Assembly: GCA_963802575.1 (NCBI GenBank)
Contig: CAWDJF010000007.1
Coordinates: 725,892-789,891, forward strand
Reading direction: 5' to 3'
From: DATFTE01 sp963802575
GTDB taxonomy: Bacteria; Acidobacteriota; Terriglobia; Terriglobales; Acidobacteriaceae
Length of the DNA: 64,000 bases
Part shown: piece after piece, positions 33,773 through 42,816 of the stretch
Numbering within the stretch: position 1 is the first letter of the stretch
How the letters are laid out: each line of letters starts with the position of its first letter
Program-made: the position numbers and the translations under genes
The notes under the pieces: model-generated
The model's database searches: none
What the model was told of the DNA's origin: nothing
Seen by the model: only the letters and a program-made list of their open reading frames with translations

Positions 33773-36700
33773 CTAGGCGCCGTGGCACTTCTTGTATTTC
33801 TTGCCAGAGCCGCAGGGGCATGGGTCGTTGCGTCCTACTTTGTCGCCACCGCGGACCACTTGCTGCACCGGTTGTCGTTCACCAGTTCCCGCCATTCTGG
33901 CCGATTCCAGTTCGCGCTTCTTTTTGCGCTGGAAAGCTTCTTCGATTTCGTCGACGGACGTGGAGACGTGGCGCGGGGGACGGCTGCCGTTGCCATCTCC
34001 TGATCTACCAGGCCGCGGGACACGCACACCAGCATCAGGGCCCTCGCCCCCCGGACCGCCTTCGGGTCCGGTTGTCATCCCGCTCTCAGGCGGCCTTTCC
34101 AGAATCTGCATCAGGTAGAGATAGCGCACCGTCTCTTCCTGGAAGCGCGTCATCATGGCTTCGAACATCTCGAACGACTCGCGCTTGTACTCGACCAGGG
34201 GATCGTGCTGTCCGTAGCCGCGCAGGCCGATGCCCTCTTTCAGGTGGTCCATCGACAGCAAGTGGTCTTTCCACTGCGCGTCGAGCACACTGAGCATGAT
34301 CATGCGCTCGTGATAGCGCATGGCCTCGGGGCCGATGAGCTTTTCCTTGGCGTCGTAGCGCGCTTTGAGCCTGTCGAAGATCGCGTCGCCGAGTTCCTGG
34401 CGGTTCAGCGATTCGGGCTTCACCCCTTCGGCGAGAATGTCGACGCCGAAACGTGTGAAGACCGCATCCTTCAAGGCCTTTAAATCCCAATCTTCGGGAT
34501 GAGTTTTGATGGGGCAGAACTGGTCCATCAAATCACTGAGGATGCCGGAGACGTAGTCTTCGAGAATGAGCTCTTTCTGTTCCACGCCTTCCAGCAACTG
34601 GCGGCGCAGGCCATAGACGGCCTCGCGCTGCTTGTTCATCACGTCGTCGTATTCGAGCAGGTGTTTGCGAGCTTCGAAGTTCTGGCCTTCGACCGCTTCC
34701 TGCGCCTTCTCGATTCTTCGGCTGATCAGCTTCGACTCGATAGGCACGCCTTCTTCCATGCCGAGGCGTTGCAGAAGTGTGGAGACCCACTCCTTGGCGA
34801 AGATGCGCATGAGGTCGTCTTCGAGCGAGAGATAAAAGCGCGACGACCCCGGATCGCCCTGACGACCGGCGCGTCCGCGAAGCTGGTTATCGATGCGGCG
34901 CGATTCGTGACGTTCGGTGCCGAAAATGTGCAGGCCTCCGGCGGCGATCACTTCGCCATGCTCTGCATCCGTGGCTATTTTGCAGCGGCTGTAGATTTCG
35001 TTCCACTGGTCGGTGGGCACGACATATTCGCTGCCGTTGTAGTACCAAACCGTGCTCTTGGTTTCGTCGACGTCGACTTCGATTTTTCCCTGGGCTGCTC
35101 GGAGAAGCTGCGCGATTCCCTTTTTCACGCACTCCTGTTTTGCCACAAACTCAGGATTGCCGCCGAGCAGAATGTCGGTACCACGGCCGGCCATGTTGGT
35201 GGCGATGGTGACCATGCCTTTGCGTCCTGCCTGGGCAACGATTTCCGCTTCGCGCTCGTGGAACTTGGCATTCAGCACTACGTGCTTGATGCCCTTTTTC
35301 TTCAGCAGGTCGGAGAGGCGCTCTGACTTTTCAATCGAAGTAGTGCCTACCAGTACGGGCTGTCCGCTCTCGTAGAGCTTCTGAATCTCATCGGCGGCGG
35401 CGTAGTATTTTTCTTTCTCTGTGCGGTAGACGACGTCAGGATTTTCCAGCCGCCGCATGGTCATGTTGGTGGGGATCACCATGACTTCCAGGCGGTATAT
35501 TTTCTCGAATTCCGGAGCTTCGGTCTCGGCGGTTCCGGTCATGCCCGCCAGCTTGCGATACATGCGGAAGTAGTTCTGGAAGGTGATGGTGGCGAGAGTC
35601 TGGTTCTCGCGCTCGATCTTCACGCCTTCTTTGGCTTCGATGGCTTGGTGCAGGCCATCGGACCAGCGACGGCCGGGCATCATGCGTCCGGTGAATTCAT
35701 CGACAATGACAATCTCTTTTTCCCGCGGATTGTCTTCCTTCTGCTTGACCACGTACTCGACATCGCGGTGATAAAGCGCGTGGGCCTTAACGGCTGTGTC
35801 GACGTGGTGCTTCAGATCCCAGTTCTCGGGGTCGGCGATGTTTCCAATGCCGAGCATCTGCTCGACCTTTTCCCATCCGACGTCGGTCACCGTGATGCTC
35901 TTGTGCTTCTCGTCGACCACGTAATCTCCGGTAAGCTGCTTGGGCTCGCCCGGGGCGGTGTCGAGTTCCTCGCCTTTTTCGAGCTTGGGGATAATGCGGT
36001 TGACGCGCTCGTACTTGTCAGTCGACTCTTCGCTCGCGCCCGAAATGATGAGCGGGGTGCGCGCTTCGTCGATCAGAATGGAATCGACTTCGTCGACGAT
36101 GGCATAGTTGTGCGGGCGCTGCACGCAGTCGTGGACGTCGAACTTCATGTTGTCGCGAAGGTAGTCGAATCCGAACTCGTTGTTGGTACCGTAGGTGACG
36201 TCGGCGGCATAGGCTTCGCGGCGCTCGTCGTCATCGAGTTCGTGGACGATCACGCCCACGGTCAAGCCCAGAAAGCGGTAGAGCTTGCCCATCCATTCCG
36301 AGTCGCGTTTAGCGAGATAGTCATTGACCGTGACTACGTGCACGCCGCGCCCGCTGAGGGCGTTCAGGTAAACCGGAAGAGTCGCGACCAGGGTTTTGCC
36401 TTCACCAGTCTTCATTTCGGCGATCTTGCCCTGGTGAAGCACCATGCCACCGATGAGCTGCACATCGAAGTGACGCATGTTAAGGACGCGGCGTCCAGCT
36501 TCGCGGACGACGGCAAAGGCTTCGACCAGAATCTCGTCGAGCACCTCGTTGATGACTTTGGTGCGCTCGTCTTCAATTTCCTTGAGACGGTCGGGATCGG
36601 CCTCGGGTTCGTCGGCGATGGTCGAGACGCGGTCTTGAATGCGCTTGCGGAATTCCTCGGTTTTGGCGCGCAACTGCTCGTCCGAGAGCTGTTGCATCTG

Positions 36701-36799
36701 CGGCTCAAGTGCTGTGATTGCCGCGACTTGCGGCATCAGACGCTTGATTTCGCGCTCGTTCTTGGTGCCGAAAACCTTGCCTAATAAAGTGTTGATCAA
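33773..36799 (-). CDS. secA: Preprotein translocase ATPase SecA
   Basis: This 1008-aa motor drives preproteins through SecYEG. The DEAD-type motor is intact: Walker A region MKTGEGKTLVATLPVYLNAL, Walker B YAIVDEVDSILIDEARTPL, the cross-linking domain and NBD2 (ATNMAGRGTDILLGG, RRIDNQLRGRAGRQGDPGSS). It ends in the zinc/SecB-binding motif NDPCPCGSGKKYKKCHG. A Gly/Pro-rich linker of about 60 residues precedes that tail. The start is TTG 36799 with AAGGAA upstream; no ATG fits the conserved N-terminus (LLGKVFGTKNEREIKRL). Confidence 0.97.
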   Translation of the reverse strand: MINTLLGKVFGTKNEREIKRLMPQVAAITALEPQMQQLSDEQLRAKTEEFRKRIQDRVSTIADEPEADPDRLKEIEDERTKVINEVLDEILVEAFAVVREAGRRVLNMRHFDVQLIGGMVLHQGKIAEMKTGEGKTLVATLPVYLNALSGRGVHVVTVNDYLAKRDSEWMGKLYRFLGLTVGVIVHELDDDERREAYAADVTYGTNNEFGFDYLRDNMKFDVHDCVQRPHNYAIVDEVDSILIDEARTPLIISGASEESTDKYERVNRIIPKLEKGEELDTAPGEPKQLTGDYVVDEKHKSITVTDVGWEKVEQMLGIGNIADPENWDLKHHVDTAVKAHALYHRDVEYVVKQKEDNPREKEIVIVDEFTGRMMPGRRWSDGLHQAIEAKEGVKIERENQTLATITFQNYFRMYRKLAGMTGTAETEAPEFEKIYRLEVMVIPTNMTMRRLENPDVVYRTEKEKYYAAADEIQKLYESGQPVLVGTTSIEKSERLSDLLKKKGIKHVVLNAKFHEREAEIVAQAGRKGMVTIATNMAGRGTDILLGGNPEFVAKQECVKKGIAQLLRAAQGKIEVDVDETKSTVWYYNGSEYVVPTDQWNEIYSRCKIATDAEHGEVIAAGGLHIFGTERHESRRIDNQLRGRAGRQGDPGSSRFYLSLEDDLMRIFAKEWVSTLLQRLGMEEGVPIESKLISRRIEKAQEAVEGQNFEARKHLLEYDDVMNKQREAVYGLRRQLLEGVEQKELILEDYVSGILSDLMDQFCPIKTHPEDWDLKALKDAVFTRFGVDILAEGVKPESLNRQELGDAIFDRLKARYDAKEKLIGPEAMRYHERMIMLSVLDAQWKDHLLSMDHLKEGIGLRGYGQHDPLVEYKRESFEMFEAMMTRFQEETVRYLYLMQILERPPESGMTTGPEGGPGGEGPDAGVRVPRPGRSGDGNGSRPPRHVSTSVDEIEEAFQRKKKRELESARMAGTGERQPVQQVVRGGDKVGRNDPCPCGSGKKYKKCHGA

Positions 36800-36898
36800 A
36801 TTGCCATTCCTTCGGAGGGCGGCCGGAGGGCCGACAGGTATCCTTAGAAGCCTAGCATATTAGATGCGCGCGGAGGAGAGTGGGGAGCGGAGGGGTGG

Positions 36899-37318
36899 CT
36901 ATGCATCCCATGGATTCAAAACCTCAATACCGCACTCTTTAAAGTCGTCGACGTCGCGGGTAGCGAGTTTGGCGTGCCGTGCCTGCGCAATCGCGACGAT
37001 TTGTGCGTCCGCCTGAGAGATGGGCTTCCCGAGGCGTCGGCGATGCGCGGAAATTTTTGAGAACGCTCGTGCAGAGTCGCTCTCAAAGCCGAGAATCCGC
37101 CCTTCGAAGTCTACGGCGAATACTCTCTCGGCCGCCGCAAGAAGCGCATCGCGCCGTTTTCCCATGCTGAGAAGTTCGACACCCAGGAAGATTTCTGCCT
37201 CGGTAATGGAAGTTGTGAAGAGCTCGGATTCCGGCTGACTGTCAACCCACTCCACCACGGCAGGATCGGGCCGCGACTTCATCAGTTCAGAGAGCACGTT
37301 AGTGTCGAGGATGATCAT
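36899..37318 (-). CDS. PIN-domain toxin (FitB/VapC type)
   Basis: This 139-aa PIN-domain ribonuclease is the toxin of a type II toxin-antitoxin pair. It has the Asp at the start of the fold (MIILDTNVLSELMKSRPDP), the TSITEAEIFLGVELL segment with its Glu, and the C-terminal acidic site ISQADAQIVAIAQ ... LATRDVDDF. The pattern is closest to FitB. Its ATG overlaps the antitoxin TGA by four bases (ATGA), giving coupled translation. Confidence 0.92.
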   Translation of the reverse strand: MIILDTNVLSELMKSRPDPAVVEWVDSQPESELFTTSITEAEIFLGVELLSMGKRRDALLAAAERVFAVDFEGRILGFESDSARAFSKISAHRRRLGKPISQADAQIVAIAQARHAKLATRDVDDFKECGIEVLNPWDA

Positions 37319-37560
37319 TCCTCAAACTTTGGTGGCTCGCGCATCGCATCGCGGGGCGGAATCTTCAGGTCGACGCCCCCGAAAGGAGCAAACCTTCGTC
37401 GGATCCTCTGCGACAGACTTCCCCTTGTGGCTTTCTGCACCAGTGCCGAGCGCAGAATCTCGCGCGCTTCCTCTTCCATGGAACGCCCGTGCTCGGCGGC
37501 GCGCACTCGTAACCGCGCCTTAGTTCTGTCATCCAGCTGCCGGATTGTTATGGTCGCCAT
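37315..37560 (-). CDS. FitA-type ribbon-helix-helix antitoxin
   Basis: This 81-aa antitoxin has an N-terminal ribbon-helix-helix (MATITIRQLDDRTKARLRVR, AEHGRSMEEEAREILRSAL) for DNA binding and dimerisation. The C-terminal tail (GGVDLKIPPRDAMREPPKF) is expected to cap the toxin active site. It precedes the PIN toxin with a four-base overlap and is probably autoregulated through the repeats at 37568-37593. Confidence 0.92.
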   Translation of the reverse strand: MATITIRQLDDRTKARLRVRAAEHGRSMEEEAREILRSALVQKATRGSLSQRIRRRFAPFGGVDLKIPPRDAMREPPKFEE

Positions 37561-37567
37561 CAGTTTA

Positions 37568-37593
37568 TGATAGCATTGCTGGCATTGCTGGCA
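37568..37593 (-). promoter_or_regulatory. Putative FitAB operator: three tandem 8-mers at 9-bp spacing
   Basis: On the minus strand the sequence reads TGCCAGCA-A-TGCCAGCA-A-TGCTATCA, ending eight bases before the antitoxin ATG. TGCTATCA is the half-site I recall for the gonococcal FitAB operator. The tandem, rather than inverted, arrangement differs from that operator. Confidence 0.5.
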
Positions 37594-37700
37594 CTAATGT
37601 ATGTTGATCCCCATATGCGCAGTGCATTCAATAAGATACCCTCTGGCACGCCCTCATTGCCCGATTCTCCAATGGCCTCGTGTAAGATTTCCCCCGGACC

Positions 37701-40427
37701 ATGGCGACCTTTTACGATCTTTTCCTAGAGAGTGCCCAACGATATCCCTCTAACATTGCGCTCGAGATTCAGCGCGGAGACAGGGTTGAGAGCTACACCT
37801 TCGCCGAGGCCCGGAAGATGGCCGAGTCGGTCGGGCGCTGGCTGACGGACAAGAAATTCCCTGCCGGAACAAGGGCCGCGATTGTGGCCGATAACCATCC
37901 GCGATGGGTCACGACCTACCTGGGCATCATGACGGCGGGCTGTACGGCCGTGCCACTCGATACGGCGTTTCACTCCGACCAGATCGCCAAGCTGTTCAAA
38001 GACAGCGGCACGTCACTGGTGTTCGTCGATCAGAAGCATTTGAAGACCGTGCAGGAAGCATCGGCTGGATTGACGGTGCAGATTGTGCTCATGGATGCGA
38101 AGGCGACTTCTCCAGCAATGGCTGATCTCGATAGCATCTTTGCCGCCGGTCCCGGGTCGTTCACGCCTGTGCATGTGGAGTTAGACAGTGTTGCGGGATT
38201 GCTTTACACCTCGGGAACTACGGCCGATCCGAAGGGCGTGATGCTGACTCACGGCAATCTGATGGGCGAGGTGAATGCTGTTTTCGGATGGGTCGAACTC
38301 GGCCCGGACGATGCCCTGCTCGGCGTGTTGCCGCTGTTTCACGTGCTGTCGCAGATGGCGAATATTCTCATCCCCCTGGTCAAAGGTGCGCGCGTGGTGC
38401 ACCTGGAGACACTGAATACCACCGAACTCCTGCGGGCTTTGAAAGAGCGGAAGATCACGGCGTTCGCGGTGGTTCCGCAGTTCTTCTATTTGATTCACGA
38501 ACGCATTTTCAAAGAGATCGGCAAACGCGGAAAGCTGGCCCAATCGGCGGTAAGGGCGATGATGAGCTTTACCCGGTTTGCCCGCCGGTTCAGGTGGAAT
38601 CCCGGCAAGCTGCTGTTTGGCAAGATTCATGACACCTTCGGCGACCGCATGCGCTACCTGGTGACCGGCGGCTCGCGCTTCGAACCGCAGATTGGACGCG
38701 ACTTCTACGCGCTCGGCATCGACATCCTGCAAGCTTATGGATTGACTGAGACTACGGCTGCGGCGTTTGCTACTTCTCCGGACAACAATGTATTGGGATC
38801 GGTTGGACCTTCGCTGAAAGGCGTGGAGGGAAAAATCATCGACGCGCAGCCGCAGGAAGAGGGGCCGGACGTAGGCGAGATTACGATTCGCGCGCCCTTG
38901 GTGATGAAGGGCTACTGGAACCGTCCCGATGCGACTGAGGCGGTATTGAAGGACGGATGGCTGCACACCGGCGATCTCGGATACTTCGACGCGCGGGGAA
39001 ATCTGTTTATCACTGGGCGCAAGAAAGAGCTGATCGTCCTCGCCAACGGCAAGAATATTTATCCCGAGGAGATCGAAGCGCACTACCTGCAATCGCCCTA
39101 CATTAAGGAAATCGCGGTGATGGCGTTGCAGGCGAGGCCGGGCGATCCGACCTCTGAACATTTACACGCCGTGGTGGTGCCGAATTTTGAAGAGCTCAAG
39201 CATCGCAAGATCGTCAATTCGAAAGAAGTGATTCGCTTCGACATTGAAGGCTTGTCGGCAAAAATCGCGTCGACCAAGCGCATTGGCAGTTACGAAATCT
39301 GGCAAGAGGACCTGCCTCGCACCACCACGCGCAAGCTGAAGCGCTTTGAGATCGAGAAGAAAGTGCGCGCAAATCAGGGGAAATCGTCCGATGCGGAGGT
39401 GGGCGCTGAGCAACCGCTCACAGCCGAGGATGAGGCTTGGCTGGAGCGGCCCGAGGTGCAGCGGGCCTTACCGATTTTGCGCGAGGCGTCGACCACGCAT
39501 CCGGAAACGATTCGCCCGAAAGACAACCTGGAACTCGATCTCGGGCTCGACTCGATGCAGCGGGTGGAATTGCTGGTGGCGCTCGAAAAAGAACTTGGCG
39601 GGGATGTCGAAGAGTCGCGACTGGCCGAAATTTACAGCGTCCGCGAGTTGGTGGATACGATTCTCGAGAGCGCCGCTTCGGGCAAGAGCGTTACGCGCAC
39701 CGAGTTTTTGGGATGGAAGGCACTGCTCGCGGAGGACCCTACAGATCCGGAGGTCCTGGCGCTGGCCCGGGCAAAGCCCGTCGCCGAAGTCTTCTGGTTT
39801 GGCGTGAGCCGGGTCGCGCAGATGATCGCGTATGACCGCTTTCATCTGAAAGTTGAAGGGCTCGAGAAACTGCCGGAGAAGGGTCCATACATTCTCTCGT
39901 CGAACCATCAGAGTTTTCTGGACCCTTTGATTCTCGGAAGTCTGGTGCCGTGGACAGTGTTCGAGCGATTATTCTCGGTCGGCACGAGCGAAATCTTCGG
40001 CTCAGGCTTCATGCGGCGACTGGCGGGATGGCTGCGCGTAATCGTACTCGATCCCGATGCCAACCTGCTTCCCGCCATGCGTGCCGGAGCCTTCGGTCTA
40101 AGACACGGGCGAGTGCTGATGCTTTATCCGGAGGGCGAGCGCAGCATCGACGGCACGCCCAGAATCTTCAAGAAGGGAGCGGCCATCCTCTCGATTCACA
40201 TGCAAGTGCCAATTGTGCCCGTCGCGATTGAAGGATTTCATGACGCGTGGCCCCGGGGAAAATCATTTCAAGGATTCAAGCCGCTGAAGATGAAGTTTGG
40301 CGACCCTATTTATCCTCCTGCAGAGTCGGAGGCGTCGGAAGAGGCGTATGCAAGGCTTACGGCGGAGGTGAAGGAAAGGATTGTGGGGATGTGGGAGGAT
40401 TTAAGGAAGGAAGAACCCCGACTTTAG
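37701..40427 (+). CDS. Fusion: AMP-dependent acyl ligase, acyl-carrier domain and PlsC-type acyltransferase
   Basis: This 908-aa three-domain protein has residues 1-560 as an acyl-CoA/acyl-ACP synthetase (AMP-binding LLYTSGTTADPKGVMLTHGN in part, AYGLTETTAAAF, GWLHTGDLGYFD, TGRKKELIVLANGKNIYPEE). Residues about 585-650 are an acyl-carrier domain with the phosphopantetheine Ser in LDLGLDSMQRVELL. Residues about 690-908 are a lysophospholipid acyltransferase (SSNHQSFLDPL as HX4D, YPEGERSIDGTPRIFKKGA, VPIVPVAIEGF). Activation, carriage and transfer of an acyl chain on one chain resembles E. coli Aas with the domains reversed and an ACP inserted. It likely remodels membrane phospholipids or makes an unusual lipid. 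ATG 37701 follows CGGACC. Confidence 0.9.
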   Translation: MATFYDLFLESAQRYPSNIALEIQRGDRVESYTFAEARKMAESVGRWLTDKKFPAGTRAAIVADNHPRWVTTYLGIMTAGCTAVPLDTAFHSDQIAKLFKDSGTSLVFVDQKHLKTVQEASAGLTVQIVLMDAKATSPAMADLDSIFAAGPGSFTPVHVELDSVAGLLYTSGTTADPKGVMLTHGNLMGEVNAVFGWVELGPDDALLGVLPLFHVLSQMANILIPLVKGARVVHLETLNTTELLRALKERKITAFAVVPQFFYLIHERIFKEIGKRGKLAQSAVRAMMSFTRFARRFRWNPGKLLFGKIHDTFGDRMRYLVTGGSRFEPQIGRDFYALGIDILQAYGLTETTAAAFATSPDNNVLGSVGPSLKGVEGKIIDAQPQEEGPDVGEITIRAPLVMKGYWNRPDATEAVLKDGWLHTGDLGYFDARGNLFITGRKKELIVLANGKNIYPEEIEAHYLQSPYIKEIAVMALQARPGDPTSEHLHAVVVPNFEELKHRKIVNSKEVIRFDIEGLSAKIASTKRIGSYEIWQEDLPRTTTRKLKRFEIEKKVRANQGKSSDAEVGAEQPLTAEDEAWLERPEVQRALPILREASTTHPETIRPKDNLELDLGLDSMQRVELLVALEKELGGDVEESRLAEIYSVRELVDTILESAASGKSVTRTEFLGWKALLAEDPTDPEVLALARAKPVAEVFWFGVSRVAQMIAYDRFHLKVEGLEKLPEKGPYILSSNHQSFLDPLILGSLVPWTVFERLFSVGTSEIFGSGFMRRLAGWLRVIVLDPDANLLPAMRAGAFGLRHGRVLMLYPEGERSIDGTPRIFKKGAAILSIHMQVPIVPVAIEGFHDAWPRGKSFQGFKPLKMKFGDPIYPPAESEASEEAYARLTAEVKERIVGMWEDLRKEEPRL

Positions 40428-40544
40428 ATTGCCGCGAGGTTGCTGGGATCGAGCGACGCAAAACCGCGGGGGAAAACAATCAGACCCTTTCTCTCATGAC
40501 GGTCGTAACTAGACCTTTCCTGCGATCACGATATCGTCTAAGCC

Positions 40545-41192
40545 ATGAGACTGCTGCCGCGCGAGAGCCTGGTGAAGACCAGTGCGGTGGACGAAGCCGA
40601 TTGGGTCTATCGCCCGCTGGTAGGGAGCATTGCGCGCATGCGCTTTCGCATGGTGTTGAAGTTGCTCGGCAATCGTCATTATGCGCGATTGCTTGAGATT
40701 GGCTATGGCAGCGGCATCCTGTTGCCAGAACTTGGCCGGCGCTGCGATGAATTGCACGGCATTGATCCGCACCGCCTGCCGGGCGCGGTCACGGAGTCCG
40801 CAGAAAAACACGGCGTGCAGGCGACGCTGAAAACTTCAGGCGCGGAGTCGATCCCTTATCAGGATCACTACTTTGACGTGGCGATTGCCGTCAGTGCGCT
40901 GGAATTTGTGCACGATCTGGAGGCAGTCTGCCGTGAGATCAAGCGCGTCCTGAAGCCCGACGGCCACTTCATTTTCGTGACCCCGGGCACTTCTCCTGTT
41001 CTCGATCTCGGGCTGAAGTTACTCACAGGCAATGACGCTAAGAAAGACTTTGGCAACCGCCGTGAGATCGTGCTGCCAGTGACGCGAAAGCATTTTGCTT
41101 TTGAAAAGACGCTGACAGCGCCTTGGCTGGTGGGGAGTGTGCTGCCGCTTTACTCCGCAGTGCGGGGCAGGCCCCTATCTGCGAACAGATGA
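40545..41192 (+). CDS. Class I SAM-dependent methyltransferase
   Basis: This 215-aa Rossmann methyltransferase has motif I in LLEIGYGSGILLPELGRRC, an acidic end of strand 2 (LHGIDPHRLPGAV), motif II/III around YQDHYFDVAIAVSALEFVHD and post-motif RVLKPDGHFIFVTPG. It is of the Methyltransf_11 type. The substrate is unknown. It is convergent with the ExbD-like gene, and the two coding ends overlap by about 18 bases. The upstream lipid-modifying fusion might suggest a lipid substrate, but this is only positional. Confidence 0.85.
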   Translation: MRLLPRESLVKTSAVDEADWVYRPLVGSIARMRFRMVLKLLGNRHYARLLEIGYGSGILLPELGRRCDELHGIDPHRLPGAVTESAEKHGVQATLKTSGAESIPYQDHYFDVAIAVSALEFVHDLEAVCREIKRVLKPDGHFIFVTPGTSPVLDLGLKLLTGNDAKKDFGNRREIVLPVTRKHFAFEKTLTAPWLVGSVLPLYSAVRGRPLSANR

Positions 41193-41621
41193 ACCGGGAA
41201 TCCGCTGGTCGGCGAGCAGACCGACATTTTCGACACCTGCTGAGCGGACGTCATCCAGAACGCCTCGGACCGTACGGTAATAGACGCGGGCATCGGCTTT
41301 AATATAGACCTTTCTTTCCCCACCGTGGCTGAGGCTTTCGCGGATCTTGGCGGGCAACTCTTCTGAAACGATCTGGTCGTCACCGAGATGAATTGTCCCG
41401 TCCCTAAAAATGCTAATCACGACAGCGCCGTCGCGGGCGGCGCCCGGCATCGGGTGGGGCGTGTTGACTCTCGGCAAGTCGACGCCTACCCCTAGATCTG
41501 CTACCGGCATCCCTGTTTGCATCCAAAACAGAGTTACCGCCAGTAAGACCATGATGCTCGTCAGTGCGGTAGCGTTGATACCAGACATCAACCTCAAGAA
41601 TGTTGTTCTGCGGTGGGGCAT
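41175..41621 (-). CDS. ExbD/TolR-like biopolymer transport protein
   Basis: This 148-aa protein has one N-terminal membrane helix (INATALTSIMVLLAVTLFWM) and a periplasmic alpha/beta domain (AVVISIFRDGTIHLGDDQIV, GERKVYIKADARVYYRTVRG, AGVENVGLLAD). This is the ExbD/TolR layout that couples the proton-motive force to TonB or TolA. The usual Asp in the helix is not obvious at the expected place, and ExbB/TonB genes are not adjacent, so it may act in another complex. ATG 41621 is preferred over 41711. Confidence 0.82.
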   Translation of the reverse strand: MPHRRTTFLRLMSGINATALTSIMVLLAVTLFWMQTGMPVADLGVGVDLPRVNTPHPMPGAARDGAVVISIFRDGTIHLGDDQIVSEELPAKIRESLSHGGERKVYIKADARVYYRTVRGVLDDVRSAGVENVGLLADQRIPGSSVRR

Positions 41622-41661
41622 AGCTAACTTAGTTAGACACCGTGCGAAGACATTTGTTCCC

Positions 41662-42564
41662 CTACGCTCCCGCTCCCCGGGCTTGCTCTCCGAACGCTTT
41701 CTCGAAGGCATCCACTACCATCGAGTCATATTTCTTGCCAGACGATTTGGTGATGATTTCTTCGGCATGTTGCGGAGAGAGCTTGCGGCCGTCCTTGCCG
41801 CCGATCAGGGTCTCGTAGGCATCGGCCACGGCGAGCACCTGGACTTCGAGAGGGGCATCGATCATCGTCTGCCCAGCTTTCTTAAGCTGCTCGTGAGAAT
41901 TGAAGATAGGAATCGCACGCTGCAGCGAGTTCCCTACCGCTTCAGCCTTGGCGGCTTTCTTGTCGCCGGTTTTGGCCAGGTCTTCGTGAGTGATGTTCGC
42001 AGCCTTATAAAGCACGTCATAATTGATGCCAAGCTGCTGGACATTACGCAGCAACGCAGCGATGCGCACGTCTTCCGTGCTTTGCGCGTCGAGGCCCATG
42101 GCCTCAGCAATGGTGGTGGCGTACATCGAAACGCGGTAGGCGTGCGCCTCGCTGTATTTCTCATGCGACAGCACGTGCTGCAGGATGACCATCATGCTGT
42201 CATATCCGGCCTTCATTTCATGGAGCGTTTTCTGATTTCGCTCGTAGAGCGTGCCCATGGCATAACCCGCGACCACCAGCACGCCTCCCCAGACCGTGAG
42301 ATCGAAGTAGCGATTGTCAAAGGGGAGCAGTTCAGCCTTGCGATTGAACATGGCCGGATTGACGTAAGTCAGCAGGACGACGAGAAAGACGCTGGCGCAC
42401 GCAGTAAGCGTGGCGTGGCGGCGTCCAAAATAGTAAGCAGAAAACATGACTGGCAGGAAATAGAAGACCAGCGCCATGCGTTGCGAGGCAGCCAGGAAAT
42501 TCAGAACGGCGGCAATCAGCACCAGAAACAGCAGCAACCAGAGTTCGTGATTGATCTTTCGCAT
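41662..42564 (-). CDS. Membrane protein with degenerate HD-GYP-like domain
   Basis: This 300-aa protein has an N-terminal membrane region of about four helices (residues 5-110). A region aligned by eye to HD-GYP c-di-GMP phosphodiesterases follows: HAYRVSMYATTIAEAMGLDA, VRIAALLRNVQQLGINYDVL and a C-terminal VLAVADAYETLIGG block. The HD pair expected in ALLHDIGKIGI is replaced by RN in ALLRNVQQLGI, and the GYP segment is lacking, so metal catalysis is unlikely. It could be a receptor-like relative. ATG 42564 has GGAGG upstream. The ExbD-like gene follows 40 bases later. Confidence 0.7.
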   Translation of the reverse strand: MRKINHELWLLLFLVLIAAVLNFLAASQRMALVFYFLPVMFSAYYFGRRHATLTACASVFLVVLLTYVNPAMFNRKAELLPFDNRYFDLTVWGGVLVVAGYAMGTLYERNQKTLHEMKAGYDSMMVILQHVLSHEKYSEAHAYRVSMYATTIAEAMGLDAQSTEDVRIAALLRNVQQLGINYDVLYKAANITHEDLAKTGDKKAAKAEAVGNSLQRAIPIFNSHEQLKKAGQTMIDAPLEVQVLAVADAYETLIGGKDGRKLSPQHAEEIITKSSGKKYDSMVVDAFEKAFGEQARGAGA

Positions 42565-42679
42565 GGGGCCCTCCTACGGGCAGTCGTCCGCAGAGAGAAA
42601 AATGCTGAATCTACTCATGGTAGGAGTCTCGGGGCTAGGGTCCAAATTACGGAAGTAATTCAGGCGATGTTTCTTATTG

Positions 42680-42788
42680 GGACGTCAACCCGAGCCCGAT
42701 AGGGCGAGGGATCCGGCGAGCACACAGGGTACCTGAGCTTCACGCCAGATCCCTCCCCCTTCGCTTCGCTCAGGGTCGGGATGACGTC
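42680..42788. repeat. Inverted pair of GGGCTCGGGATGACGT-type elements
   Basis: The left arm 42680-42717 (GACGTCAACCCGAGCCC ... AGGGATCCGGC) and right arm 42743-42788 (GCCAGATCCCTC ... GGGTCGGGATGACGT) are imperfect inverted copies. Related single words are at 7627, 11061 and 26923. Confidence 0.65.
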
Positions 42789-42816
42789 ATCAAAGTGGAG
42801 TCATCACGGAGACGAC

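Noticed and set aside
34499..36784. Plus-strand ORFs antisense to secA
   Set aside because: They mirror secA codons; Val/Phe/Asp-rich with no motifs or ribosome sites.
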